Source of the DNA: Clostridia bacterium
GTDB taxonomy: Bacteria; Bacillota; Clostridia; Christensenellales; CAG-314
Reading direction: 5' to 3'
Length of the DNA: 51,961 nucleotides
NCBI GenBank assembly: GCA_017409765.1
Contig: JAFQSA010000052.1
Span: forward strand, 1-51,961
Shown: positions 33,747 to 41,938 of the stretch, one piece after another
Layout of the letters: every line of letters begins with the position of its first letter
Numbering within the stretch: the first letter of the stretch is position 1
The notes under the pieces: generated by a model
The model's input: only the letters and a program-made list of their open reading frames with translations
Told to the model about the DNA's origin: nothing
Database searches by the model: none
Position numbers and translations under genes: made by a program

Positions 33747-34604
33747 TTATTTAGTTGGAACTTCTACTGTGTAGGAAGTTACATCTTTAACTACTTCGCC
33801 GTCAATTTGCAAAGCGCATGGTTTAGCAAATTTAACTTCGATGTTTTTACCAACGAATGTAGAGCACCAGTCCTTCTTTTTGATATGTTCGCCCTTTTTC
33901 AAAGAGGAGAATCTCAACAAAGTAACAATTCTGCTCTTTTTGTAGATGCAGCATACGGAAACTCTGTTTTCTGGATCGAATCTGTTTTGATTTGGTGTTA
34001 CCATCAAACCGCCACCGTAGTATCTGCCTTTCATAGCGGGAGCAAGCCATACGTGATCAAACTCGTGAACTTCTCCATCAACTGTGATAGTAGCGTGGTT
34101 TAGTTTGTAACCACCCAACAATTGTTTGATGGCGATGTTGGTGTAGTTGATTTTCTTTGTAGTGGTCATTCTCATTTCTTCGCCGATTCTACAAGCTTCA
34201 CCATCCAAACCATAGCCGATACCGTTAAGGAATCTTCTGGAAATACCATTAACGTGAACAATTGGCAAGTTCTTCATAAATTGGTTCAATGGAATCATAC
34301 CCAATTCGTTGCAGTAAGCTTTGTTATCTCTGTAAAAGTCGTTACCAGAACCACTCTTTACATAGTAACATTCGTTTGCAAATTCGATATCTGCAACGTC
34401 GTTTACAAAGTGGTTTAGTGTTCCGTCGCCACCAGAAACGATAATTACATCCTCAGGATTTAAGCCTGCAACAAAAGCCTTCATATCTTTTGTTTCCAAA
34501 ACGTTGACGTAAGTAACTTCTTCGTTGAGGCATTTTGCCCATTCTCTTGCGTCACTTTCCCCTTGACCATTGTTTGCTTTAGGATTCATTAGCACGTATT
34601 TCAT
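33747..34604 (-). CDS. Diacylglycerol/sphingosine-kinase-family lipid kinase
   Basis: The 285-residue protein opens with MNPKANNGQG and has the catalytic-domain motif GGDGTLNHF (58-66), then SGSGNDFYR and GYGLDGEA, all diagnostic of the DgkB/YegS/LCB5 fold. It would phosphorylate a lipid alcohol such as diacylglycerol at the inner membrane face, but the substrate cannot be read. As the first gene of the operon it has its own consensus-like promoter. Its ribosome binding site is GGGGGAAATGAT before the ATG. The family is 285-320 residues long, so it is complete. Confidence 0.88.
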   Translation of the reverse strand: MKYVLMNPKANNGQGESDAREWAKCLNEEVTYVNVLETKDMKAFVAGLNPEDVIIVSGGDGTLNHFVNDVADIEFANECYYVKSGSGNDFYRDNKAYCNELGMIPLNQFMKNLPIVHVNGISRRFLNGIGYGLDGEACRIGEEMRMTTTKKINYTNIAIKQLLGGYKLNHATITVDGEVHEFDHVWLAPAMKGRYYGGGLMVTPNQNRFDPENRVSVCCIYKKSRIVTLLRFSSLKKGEHIKKKDWCSTFVGKNIEVKFAKPCALQIDGEVVKDVTSYTVEVPTK

Positions 34605-34662
34605 ATCATTTCCCCCTATGTTTTATTTATTTAGCTAAAATGCATTTTTTAGTGCTGGGATT

Positions 34663-34691
34663 ATTATAATGCATAAAGGCAAATCTTTCAA
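34663..34691 (-). promoter_or_regulatory. Promoter of the lipid/redox operon
   Basis: On the minus strand TTGAAA, a 17-base spacer and TATAAT. Between the -10 box and the start lies the near-palindrome CTAAAATGCATTTTTTAG, a possible operator. Confidence 0.7.
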
Positions 34692-34850
34692 TAGGGAAAG
34701 GCGAATTTCTTTCACTTTTGTGCCTTTTTTTTGCTGTTTTGTGCAGTATTTACGCAAAAAAAACTTGCTACTTGAGGATAAAATGCTAGTTGAATGCTTT
34801 GTAGGTAAAACGGAGTTATTTGCAATAAAGCCATTTGCAAAACCAATTAA

Positions 34851-34878
34851 ACAAGCCCTGGTAAAGGCCAGGGCTTGT
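34851..34878. terminator. Terminator-like hairpin in the spacer before the tRNA cluster
   Basis: ACAAGCCCTGG pairs perfectly with CCAGGGCTTGT around TAAAGG. No gene is supported in 34692-35060, so its transcript is unknown. Confidence 0.5.
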
Positions 34879-35061
34879 TGTTTTGCAAGAAACCTACAAA
34901 ATGCAGGCAAATATGAGCAATAAATTTAATTTTGAGCATATACACATGATTGTAAAAATTATTGCACAAAATACGCGACTTGTTTGCCTACCACCACATT
35001 TACGGGTTAAGGCGAATAATTGGTGGCTTTAGTTGGCGTTTTGTATAGTGTCGGCTGAAAA

Positions 35062-35094
35062 TAAACAAATCTCGTTCGTTTGAACGAGATTTGT
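35062..35094 (-). terminator. Terminator of the tRNA cluster
   Basis: AACAAATCTCGTTC pairs with GAACGAGATTTGTT, directly behind the CCA end of tRNA-Val, and is followed by TATTTT. Confidence 0.8.
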
Positions 35095-35095
35095 T

Positions 35096-35171
35096 TGGTG
35101 GGGAGTACAGGGCTCGAACCTGTGACCCTCTGCTTGTAAGGCAGATGCTCTCCCAACTGAGCTAACTCCCC
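35096..35171 (-). tRNA. tRNA-Val (anticodon TAC)
   Basis: The minus strand begins GGGGAGTTAGCTCAG and folds into a full cloverleaf of 76 bases with encoded CCA. The anticodon loop CTTACAA gives anticodon TAC. Its last 12 bases are repeated at 30095-30106. It is the third tRNA of one transcript. Confidence 0.95.
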
Positions 35172-35174
35172 ATA

Positions 35175-35249
35175 TGGTGACTCCTAGGGGAATCGAACCC
35201 CTGTTACCGCCGTGAAAGGGCGATGTCTTGACCGCTTGACCAAGGAGCC
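35175..35249 (-). tRNA. tRNA-Glu (anticodon TTC)
   Basis: The minus strand begins GGCTCCTTGGTCAAG; the anticodon loop CTTTCAC gives TTC, and the T arm GGTTCGATTCCCC is canonical. It is 75 bases with encoded CCA and lies three bases from tRNA-Val. Confidence 0.95.
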
Positions 35250-35256
35250 ATTGTTT

Positions 35257-35333
35257 TGGTAGCGGCGGTCGGATTCGAACCAACGACCTGCCGGGTATGA
35301 ACCGGCCGCTATAACCATCTAAGCTACGCCGCC
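35257..35333 (-). tRNA. tRNA-Met, elongator type (anticodon CAT)
   Basis: The minus strand begins GGCGGCGTAGCTTAG; the anticodon loop TTCATAC gives CAT. The acceptor stem is fully paired (GGCGGCG/CGCCGCT), so it is not the initiator. It is 77 bases with encoded CCA. It could in principle be the tRNA-Ile that is modified to read AUA. Confidence 0.9.
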
Positions 35334-35386
35334 ATATTGCTTACATACCTAGGTCGCAAACCCTTGCTACTGTCATAAGCTTACTT

Positions 35387-35415
35387 ATTATACCAAAGGT
35401 GTTTGATGTTGTCAA
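35387..35415 (-). promoter_or_regulatory. Promoter of the tRNA-Met/Glu/Val transcript
   Basis: On the minus strand TTGACA, a 17-base spacer and TATAAT: a perfect consensus, typical of stable RNA genes. Confidence 0.88.
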
Positions 35416-35538
35416 CAAATTTACAACTATTTTTTGCGAAAAATTTTTGCACCACTTTTGGCGATTTTTTGCCACTTGTGCAATGATATTGATGCACTCA
35501 TTGTTGTGTGGAAAAACGCATCATAACGGCCAAACGTG

Positions 35539-35567
35539 TTGATTTTTTGCTACTTTTTTGCTATAAT
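35539..35567 (+). promoter_or_regulatory. Promoter of the phosphotransferase gene
   Basis: TTGATT, a 17-base spacer and TATAAT, 20 bases before the start codon. Confidence 0.65.
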
Positions 35568-35587
35568 ACACCAAACGAGGTACAATC

Positions 35588-36418
35588 ATGAAACAACCGG
35601 AAAAGTGGAAAGAAACCGTCAACCCATTTGAAATACCCTTCCAAAACTTCAAACTCGAACAAGTGCTTGGCTATCCCCACGCGCGAAACGATGTGTTTTA
35701 CTGCAAGGGATTGTGTTTTGGCGAGCAAATTTTTTGTTTTATTAAGTACGCAAGCAAGCCCGACTCGGACATTGCCAACGAAATTTGCGCCATCCAAAAG
35801 CTGGACTTTCCCTTTGTGCCACAAATTGTGGATTGCGATCAAGGCAAGTTTATCGTTACCAAAGAGGTTGTTGGAGAGCGACTTTCCTACTTGCTTGCCA
35901 ACACAAATGAGCAATCCATCGACTACATGTTTGAATACGGCAAAACTTTGGCGCAAATACACTCGGTGCAAATGGATCACAAAAAGGTGGAGCACCGCAA
36001 GTTTTTCGACCTGCCATCGTTGGAGCATCTGCAACAATGGGATATCGAGTTTGCAAAACCATTTTTAGACAACAAGCCAACGCAAGTTGACGAGTGCTTT
36101 TGCCATGGCGACTTTCACTACGCAAACATCCTGTGGGATGAGCGCAAAATTTGTGCCGTTTTGGACTGGGAACTGTGTGGAATTGGCAACAAAGAGTTTG
36201 ACATTGCTTGGGCAATCATCAACAGACCTGGACAAGAGTTTTTGAACACCCAAGAGGAAGTGGACGAGTTTTTGCGTGGCTACCAAAGTGTGTGCCATTG
36301 CGACACAATCAAGGTGCACTACTACATGGCTCTGGTGTACTGCCACTTTATTTCCGTCGGCAACAACACCCAATACCAACAATTTGTGCGAAATTGGCTC
36401 AAAGCAAACGTTACTTAG
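35588..36418 (+). CDS. APH-family phosphotransferase
   Basis: The 276-residue protein has the aminoglycoside-phosphotransferase/choline-kinase fold. The Brenner motif reads CHGDFHYANILW, with the catalytic Asp and metal-binding Asn, and AVLDWE provides the DxD/DFG-equivalent Asp. The substrate may be an aminoglycoside, choline, a sugar or another small alcohol; genomic context does not decide this, and resistance is not implied. The start ATG follows GAGG behind a good promoter. It is divergent from the tRNA operon and stands alone. Confidence 0.85.
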   Translation: MKQPEKWKETVNPFEIPFQNFKLEQVLGYPHARNDVFYCKGLCFGEQIFCFIKYASKPDSDIANEICAIQKLDFPFVPQIVDCDQGKFIVTKEVVGERLSYLLANTNEQSIDYMFEYGKTLAQIHSVQMDHKKVEHRKFFDLPSLEHLQQWDIEFAKPFLDNKPTQVDECFCHGDFHYANILWDERKICAVLDWELCGIGNKEFDIAWAIINRPGQEFLNTQEEVDEFLRGYQSVCHCDTIKVHYYMALVYCHFISVGNNTQYQQFVRNWLKANVT

Positions 36419-36538
36419 CTCAACTTTGCACAATCCACTTTGGCACAAACCTACAGTTGCAAAGCGGACAACTTACAATCTTTTGACAACAATAGGCAAA
36501 TTTTGCGCAAAAAACATGCAATTGTTTGGCAAAAACCC

Positions 36539-36567
36539 TTGACAAACGGCAATGTATGATGTATCAT
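36539..36567 (+). promoter_or_regulatory. Promoter of the initiator tRNA
   Basis: TTGACA, a 17-base spacer and TATCAT. The -10 region is inside the dyad ATGATGTATCAT. Confidence 0.7.
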
Positions 36568-36608
36568 ATACAAGCATCAAAAAACGGATGCGCACGCAAG
36601 TGCCTTAT

Positions 36609-36686
36609 CGCGGGGTAGAGCAGTCTGGTAGCTCATCGGGCTCATAACCCGAAGGTCGTATGGTTCAAATCCTGCCCCCGCAACCA
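36609..36686 (+). tRNA. Initiator tRNA-fMet (anticodon CAT) with an extra T-arm base
   Basis: The gene shows initiator hallmarks: C1 opposite A72 in CGCGGGG/CCCCGCA, three G-C pairs in the anticodon stem (CGGGCTCATAACCCG) and encoded CCA. The T stem reads GTATGG against CCTGC, one base longer than the usual GTxGG. The gene is 78 bases and not the usual 77, and a bulged U is predicted. It may be impaired, a duplicate copy, or a sequencing/assembly error. Confidence 0.85.
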
Positions 36687-36687
36687 T

Positions 36688-37047
36688 TAAGTAACGGTCT
36701 ATGAGTATTTACTTGTAGACCCTTACTTAAAATTATAACAATTTCTTAAAAAGGATAGCCGAAATGCTAATATCGGTGTCAGGATAACGACCTGTTTATA
36801 TCGGAAATATTGGGTCCACCCTTAAAGTTTAACACAGTGAGCACCGTTTTGGGAAGTTTGATGTGCTTATAAAATCTGAACCCGTGGTAGTACACAAATA
36901 GGGCACGTGTCATGAAAGTGCAACACGAACTGCGGCTACAAAATGAATTAGCTATTGTTTTGTAGTGACCGAAAAGGTTAACGACGGCTGAAGGAACTTC
37001 CACCATTAAAATTAAAGCAGTCAGTTAAAGCTGACTGCTTTTTATTT
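36688..37047 (+). ncRNA. Unidentified structured RNA downstream of tRNA-fMet
   Basis: About 350 bases have no coding signal but strong secondary structure: AAGTAACGGTCTA with TAGACCCTTACTT (36688-36729), GGAAGTT (36852-36858) with AACTTCC (36995-37001), CTACAAAA with TTTTGTAG (~36946-36965) and ACCgaaaaGGT. The stretch ends in a clear terminator, GCAGTCAG/CTGACTGC plus T5 (37014-37047). The 7-bp stem followed by ACCA resembles an acceptor end. tmRNA, RNase P and SRP RNA do not fit. A raiA-type ncRNA is a guess from memory. Confidence 0.45.
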
Positions 37048-37114
37048 TGCAAAAATACTGTTAGTTCCTCACGCCATTCTTAAAAAGTAGATATTTGTTC
37101 CACTCGCATACACT

Positions 37115-37196
37115 CTAAGTATCAAGTAATTTGCTTGGTACTTTTTTATTGCAAAAAAAACAGCAGAGATAAAATTGCAACCCTGCCCCACGCGAA
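37115..37196 (+). repeat. 82-bp imperfect direct repeat, left copy
   Basis: The block contains a terminator hairpin (AAGTATCAAG...CTTGGTACTT, T6) and ends with CCTGCCCCACGCGAAC, which resembles the 3' end of the initiator tRNA. An equally long copy lies at 42953-43034; the first ~40 and last 16 bases are nearly identical. The pair flanks the ATPase/helicase/radical-SAM island. Confidence 0.65.
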
Positions 37197-37228
37197 CTGC
37201 GTCCGCTGTGAAAGGAGAACGCAACCAT

Positions 37229-37260
37229 TAAGTATCGAGAGAAATCTCGGTACTTTTTTT
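37229..37260 (+). terminator. Terminator behind a tRNA-end fragment
   Basis: AAGTATCGAG pairs with CTCGGTACTT and T7 follows. It directly trails GCAACCATTAAGTA, the same words that end the tRNA-fMet gene, so it looks like a displaced tRNA terminator. Confidence 0.65.
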
Positions 37261-37569
37261 GTTTTAGGGTTATGCTTTTGCGGATAGCAAAAGTTGGACG
37301 CCGAAGGTGTACAAAGCCCGATGGAGGGCTCCTAGTAGAGCGAAGCATCACCACGAGCAACGCGAGTATAACCCGAAGGTCATGTGGTGACGGGCTGGCT
37401 AAATCCTTTGCGTTGAGTCATACCTTTTGACAGCCCTATTCCGTCGCTCCGCTCCTTACAAATTCCCTTCTATACAACCAATTAAGAACGAACTTTTTGT
37501 CTAGCAGATACAAGTTCGTTCTTTTCACATTTTCGGCACATTTTAAAGAATATTTATTGTCACGACACA
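37261..37569. other. Non-coding stretch with tRNA-like remnant and hairpin
   Basis: No gene is supported. TATAACCCGAAGGTCATG followed by AAATCCT (37371-37410) resembles the anticodon-to-T-arm part of the initiator tRNA. A 12-bp stem AAGAACGAACTT/AAGTTCGTTCTT (37493-37524) followed by TTTC looks like a terminator. The tract is locally GC-rich and could hold a decayed or unknown RNA gene. Confidence 0.4.
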
Positions 37570-37598
37570 TTGACAATGAGAGTTTTATTGTATATAAT
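37570..37598 (+). promoter_or_regulatory. Promoter of the island operon
   Basis: TTGACA, a 17-base spacer and TATAAT: perfect consensus. Just downstream, two TTTCGAAA palindromes about 26 bases apart (37608 and 37633) are possible operator sites. Confidence 0.8.
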
Positions 37599-37653
37599 AG
37601 TATCGATTTCGAAAAATGAAAAATTTTAAAGTTTCGAAAGTGGAGCTAGATTT

Positions 37654-38850
37654 ATGAGAATTATAGAGAGAACAGATTATTTGCACAGATTGATAGATTT
37701 AAAGGGTACACCAGATATAAAAATAATAACTGGTATTAGGCGTTCCGGTAAATCCAAGTTGATGGAATCATATATCAATTATTTGAAAGGAAATGATAAC
37801 TCTGCAAACATCATTTTTGTAGATTTTTTCAACCTTAAATTTGAAGAAATCATGGAGTACCACAAACTGCATGACTATGTTGAGTCCTGTTATGTGGACG
37901 GAAAGAACAATTATTTGTTTATTGACGAAGTTCAGCTTTGTGAAAATTTTGAAAAAGCAATTAACAGTCTTTACACAAGTGGCAAGTACGATATCTATAT
38001 AACTGGTTCCAACGCTTTTCTGCTTAGCAACGACTTGGCTACTTTGTTTACTGGGAGATATATCGAGGTTCATGTTCTCCCATTTAGCTTTAAAGAATTT
38101 GTTTGCTACTACAGCGAAGAAAGTAACATTGATGAGCTCTTCAAACAATACACCATCAAGGGCGGATTGGCTGGTTCTTACGTATACAAAAACGAGCAAG
38201 ATAGAGTTAAATATATAAACGAAGTCTACAACACTATTGTAAACCGAGATTTAGTAACCAAATACAAATTGCCAGACACTTACGTTTTAGACCACTTATC
38301 TAAATTTTTAATGGACAACATCAGCAACTTGACTTCGCCAAACAAAGTGAGCGATACGCTTACATCAAACAAGATAACAACAAACCATGTTACTATTGGC
38401 AAGTATGTAAAATATTTGTGTAATGCGTACATGTTCTACGATGTTAAGCGTTACGATATCAAAGGCAAGAAATATCTTGATACATCAGATAAATATTACC
38501 TAAGCGACGTTGGTTTTAGATACGCATTGCTTGGCAGTAGAAACATGGACTATGGCAGAATTTACGAAAATATTGTTTGTTTGGAACTTATGCGCCGTGG
38601 CTATGAGATTTATGTTGGCAAACTTTATCAAAAAGAGGTGGACTTTGTGGCAAAACGTGGTAGCGAACAAATCTACATCCAAGTAAGTGACAATATCGAC
38701 AACCCTGACACATTCAAACGCGAGTACGAGCCATTGTTGAAAATTGCCGATGCTCATCCAAAAATGATTATCGCAAACACAAAACATAACGAATATTCCT
38801 ACGAAGGAATTAAAATCGTAGACCTTGCACTGTGGTTGTTGAAGAAATAG
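37654..38850 (+). CDS. AAA_14/DUF4143 ATPase
   Basis: The 398-residue protein has the N-terminal ATPase motif [11 protein letters not shown] (Walker A near 28), LFIDEVQL as Walker B and [10 protein letters not shown] as sensor. The C-terminal DUF4143 region includes [31 protein letters not shown] and a PD-(D/E)XK-like [16 protein letters not shown]. Such proteins are common, mobile and of unclear role; some lie in defence or toxin-antitoxin contexts. The start ATG follows GGAG behind a perfect promoter. It opens the island operon, with 44 bases to the next gene. Codons are AT-rich, unlike the chromosome around it. Confidence 0.85.
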   Translation: MRIIERTDYLHRLIDLKGTPDIKIITGIRRSGKSKLMESYINYLKGNDNSANIIFVDFFNLKFEEIMEYHKLHDYVESCYVDGKNNYLFIDEVQLCENFEKAINSLYTSGKYDIYITGSNAFLLSNDLATLFTGRYIEVHVLPFSFKEFVCYYSEESNIDELFKQYTIKGGLAGSYVYKNEQDRVKYINEVYNTIVNRDLVTKYKLPDTYVLDHLSKFLMDNISNLTSPNKVSDTLTSNKITTNHVTIGKYVKYLCNAYMFYDVKRYDIKGKKYLDTSDKYYLSDVGFRYALLGSRNMDYGRIYENIVCLELMRRGYEIYVGKLYQKEVDFVAKRGSEQIYIQVSDNIDNPDTFKREYEPLLKIADAHPKMIIANTKHNEYSYEGIKIVDLALWLLKK

Positions 38851-38894
38851 GCCAAAGTAATTTAAAAACAACGCTACCATTGGAGAAAGACATT

Positions 38895-40628
38895 ATGGAA
38901 ATATTAAACTATGATTTTACTTCGGAAGGAAAAATAAAAGTTTTAGATCATCCCCTTGGGCAAAATTGGCCAGTTGTATATCTAATTCACAACAAAACAA
39001 GCATCTATGTGGGGGAGACTAACAACTTTTTTGCGCGCTTTGGTCAACATTTAGATAACCCCGCACGAAAGAAACTCACAAACATGACAGTTATTTATGA
39101 CGAAGAGTTTAATAAGTCCGCCATCCTTGACATTGAGCAATCGCTAATACGCTTGTTTAGCGCTGATGAAAAATATACCTTGTTGAATGGCAACTCTGGT
39201 CAATCCGCTAAACACAACTACTATCAACGAGAAAAATACCTTAATAAAATAGAGGGAAGCGAAAATGAGAAGGGCATATGGACTCTCCTAGAGGAAATCG
39301 GGCTAGCAAAAAATGGCTACTCTTCCATCGTGAATAGCGACCTCTTTACATACTCGCCCTACACTTCCCTAACATTGGAGCAAGAAGCAATATGCTACAG
39401 CGTTGTAGAAGATTTAATTGATGGTTTAGAAAACCATAGATATAGGGGAACGTCTTGTATAGTGGATGGTGTTGCAGGTACAGGCAAAACAATCATTGGT
39501 GTATATTTGGTTGCACTTCTCGTTAATGCAAATAAGCAGTTGGTTGATATCGATGAGAATGCAGACCTAGATACGTCATCAGTAAAACTTAGAGCTTTGC
39601 ATAAATTGAGAGAATATGTTCGCAAACATGGCGAAATAAAAATCGCATATGTTCTCCCAATGACATCGATACGCAAAACAATAAAAAAAGTGTTTAGACT
39701 TAGCAAAAATGGACTAAAAGCAAGTATGGTCAAGGGACCTACAGAAATAGTTGATGAAATGTACGATATTATTATCGTGGACGAAGCTCATCGCCTATCT
39801 AAACGAGAAAATATCGGATGGATGGGAGCTTTTGATGGTGCTTGTAAAAAGTTAAATCTGGATCCGCAACAAAGTAATTGCTTAGATTGGATTGTAAAGT
39901 GTAGCAAGTGTAGAGTTTTATTCTACGATCCCACACAACGAATCAAACGATCTGATATTACTCCCTTGGACCTTCGAACATCTTTGGAAAACTCTTTCAT
40001 GCACACATATCAACTAACAACACAAATGAGATGTGTAGCGGGATCAGGTTACAGTAATTACCTTGCTCAAATTTTTGATTGTTCGCAAGAAACTAAAATG
40101 CATTTTGCAAAAGCAGATATCAAATTGTTTGTGTCTGCAACTGAAATGATTGATGCTATCAAAACAAAGAATGACAAATACGGCCTAAGTAGAGTAGTTG
40201 CAGGATACTCGTGGGAATGGAAGACGAAAGGACTATCGAGGGAAGAATCCATTAAGCAAGGCGCATACGACATATCTCTTGAAGGAAAGCAATATGTGTG
40301 GAATGTAACCAATTGCGAATGGATTTTGAGAAAGGATTCTATCAATGAAATTGGTTGTGTTCACACAACCCAAGGATATGACCTAAACTACGTTGGCGTT
40401 ATTTTTGGTCGAGAAATAGATTACGACCCTGTTCGCAATGAAATAGTCATTGATAAGGATCTGTTTTTCGACAAGAATGTTAAACTGGGCAGTACAGATG
40501 AGGAAACAAAATCGTTTGTTCTTAATGCCTACAAAGTCATGATGACGAGGGGCATCAAGGGGTGTTATATTTACTGTTGTAACCCAAATCTAAGAGAATA
40601 CTTTAAAAGATTTTTTGATTTTATTTAG
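38895..40628 (+). CDS. GIY-YIG nuclease fused to DUF2075 superfamily 1 helicase
   Basis: The 577-residue protein starts with a GIY-YIG nuclease domain: VYLI at 28-31, IYVGET at 37-42, a conserved Arg at 48 and the metal-binding Glu at 81. A DUF2075 (Schlafen group 3-like) helicase/ATPase follows, with Walker A GVAGTGKT at 192-199, Walker B IIIVDEAH at 292-299, the TQMRC motif, TTQGYDLNYVG and a final MMTRGIKGCYIYC. It should cut and translocate on nucleic acid. The start ATG follows GGAG. The radical-SAM gene begins five bases after its stop, so they are co-transcribed. Confidence 0.88.
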   Translation: MEILNYDFTSEGKIKVLDHPLGQNWPVVYLIHNKTSIYVGETNNFFARFGQHLDNPARKKLTNMTVIYDEEFNKSAILDIEQSLIRLFSADEKYTLLNGNSGQSAKHNYYQREKYLNKIEGSENEKGIWTLLEEIGLAKNGYSSIVNSDLFTYSPYTSLTLEQEAICYSVVEDLIDGLENHRYRGTSCIVDGVAGTGKTIIGVYLVALLVNANKQLVDIDENADLDTSSVKLRALHKLREYVRKHGEIKIAYVLPMTSIRKTIKKVFRLSKNGLKASMVKGPTEIVDEMYDIIIVDEAHRLSKRENIGWMGAFDGACKKLNLDPQQSNCLDWIVKCSKCRVLFYDPTQRIKRSDITPLDLRTSLENSFMHTYQLTTQMRCVAGSGYSNYLAQIFDCSQETKMHFAKADIKLFVSATEMIDAIKTKNDKYGLSRVVAGYSWEWKTKGLSREESIKQGAYDISLEGKQYVWNVTNCEWILRKDSINEIGCVHTTQGYDLNYVGVIFGREIDYDPVRNEIVIDKDLFFDKNVKLGSTDEETKSFVLNAYKVMMTRGIKGCYIYCCNPNLREYFKRFFDFI

Positions 40629-40633
40629 AAAAT

Positions 40634-41938
40634 ATGAGAGAATTTAAAAGCTTTTATAAAACCGTTGAGGGCAACGAAGGGGAAAAATGCCACTACCCAA
40701 CTAGACTTGACACTTACGGATGCGGTTGTCAACATGATTGCAAATATTGTTATGCCAAGTCCCTTCTTGAATTTAGAGATCTTTGGAATCCGAATGATCC
40801 AAGCGTTGCAGATATCAAAAAGATTGAAAACAAAGTAAAGTCACTTACTCGCGGAAGTATTGTTCGCCTTGGCGGAATGACTGATTGCTTTCAGCCATGT
40901 GAGAATATCCACAAAGTTACATACAAAACAATACAACTACTGAATCGATATGGCATCCATTACTTGATTGTTACTAAATCTGACTTAGTGGCAAGCGATG
41001 AATATGTGGCAATAATGGATAAAAATCTTGCGCATATACAAATCACCATTACTAGCACAAATGATCAAATGGCTTTGGAATATGAAAGAGCTACACCCTC
41101 TTCAAGACGCATCCGAGCAATAGAAAAGCTAGAGTCGCTGGGATTTGATGTTCAAATGCGTCTTAGCCCTTTTATTCCCGACTACGTCGATCTTGCAATA
41201 ATTGATAATGTAAAATGCAAACGTGTGATAGTAGAGTTTCTTCGAGTAAATGCATTTATTAAACGCACATTTAACTTAGACTATTCCCTATATACCCACA
41301 AGGAAGGCGGATATTATCATCTTCCATTGGAGACAAAGAAAGGGCTAATCGGCCAGCTCTACACAAAGGAGATTAGCGTTTGTGAAGATTGCTCTTTGGC
41401 ATATGAGTACTGGCAAACACATCTTAACACACTACCTGACGATTGTTGCAACTTGATGTTTAGTCCAAGCAGTAAAATGATTGGCAATAGAAACGTTTTG
41501 GTTGGCAATAAGACAGCTTTCTTATGTTCCTCCACTACCGATTCTTCAATCCTTCAAGCATGTCAAAACTGGGCGGAAAGTAGAAGTGATGAGGATATCG
41601 TAATATCGGGATTTCAAAGCAAAGCAGAGTTGTCGGTATTAGATGTTTTGCTCAGCAAAAAAACAAAGATAATTATGGTGCTTGCAAAGAGAATGTTTGA
41701 AAAGTGCCCACAGAAATACAAAAAGGCAGTTGAAGAGGGGCGGATGCTCATAATTTCCCCCTTTAACGCTTATGCAAATCTTGACTTAGTAACTAAAGAA
41801 GCTGCGCAACAACGTAACGAGTATCTGCTTAACCGAGCAAACAAAATAGTTATAGGATATGCTTCAGCGGGAGGAATGCTGGATAATATACTGAAAAAAC
41901 AATCCAAAACTTATCAGGTTTTGGTAAGGAGGACATAA
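40634..41938 (+). CDS. Radical SAM protein fused to a DprA-like SLOG domain
   Basis: The 434-residue protein has an N-terminal radical-SAM core with CxxxCxxC at C32, C36 and C39 (CQHDCKYCYA), like the spore-photoproduct-lyase-related branch. Its C-terminal third (about 290-422) follows the DprA/SLOG Rossmann pattern: FLCSSTTDSSILQACQNWAE, IVISGFQSKAE, TKIIMVLAKRM, LIISPF, QRNEYLLNRANKIVIGYASAGGML. SLOG domains bind nucleotides or nucleotide-derived signals; in Thoeris such a domain senses a messenger. The combination suggests chemistry on, or sensing of, a nucleotide. No ribosome binding site precedes it, so coupling to the helicase is likely. Confidence 0.8.
   Translation: MREFKSFYKTVEGNEGEKCHYPTRLDTYGCGCQHDCKYCYAKSLLEFRDLWNPNDPSVADIKKIENKVKSLTRGSIVRLGGMTDCFQPCENIHKVTYKTIQLLNRYGIHYLIVTKSDLVASDEYVAIMDKNLAHIQITITSTNDQMALEYERATPSSRRIRAIEKLESLGFDVQMRLSPFIPDYVDLAIIDNVKCKRVIVEFLRVNAFIKRTFNLDYSLYTHKEGGYYHLPLETKKGLIGQLYTKEISVCEDCSLAYEYWQTHLNTLPDDCCNLMFSPSSKMIGNRNVLVGNKTAFLCSSTTDSSILQACQNWAESRSDEDIVISGFQSKAELSVLDVLLSKKTKIIMVLAKRMFEKCPQKYKKAVEEGRMLIISPFNAYANLDLVTKEAAQQRNEYLLNRANKIVIGYASAGGMLDNILKKQSKTYQVLVRRT

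Noticed and set aside
35588..36418. Antibiotic-resistance kinase call for the APH-family gene
   Set aside because: The fold is shared with many housekeeping kinases and nothing in the context points to an aminoglycoside.
36779..37006. 75-codon minus-strand frame in the structured RNA
   Set aside because: No ribosome binding site; the paired arms and plus-strand terminator favour an RNA gene.
36688..37047. tmRNA, RNase P RNA or SRP RNA
   Set aside because: The tmRNA tag and TTCGATTCC arm, the RNase P word GAGGAAAGTCC and the SRP tetraloop region are all missing.
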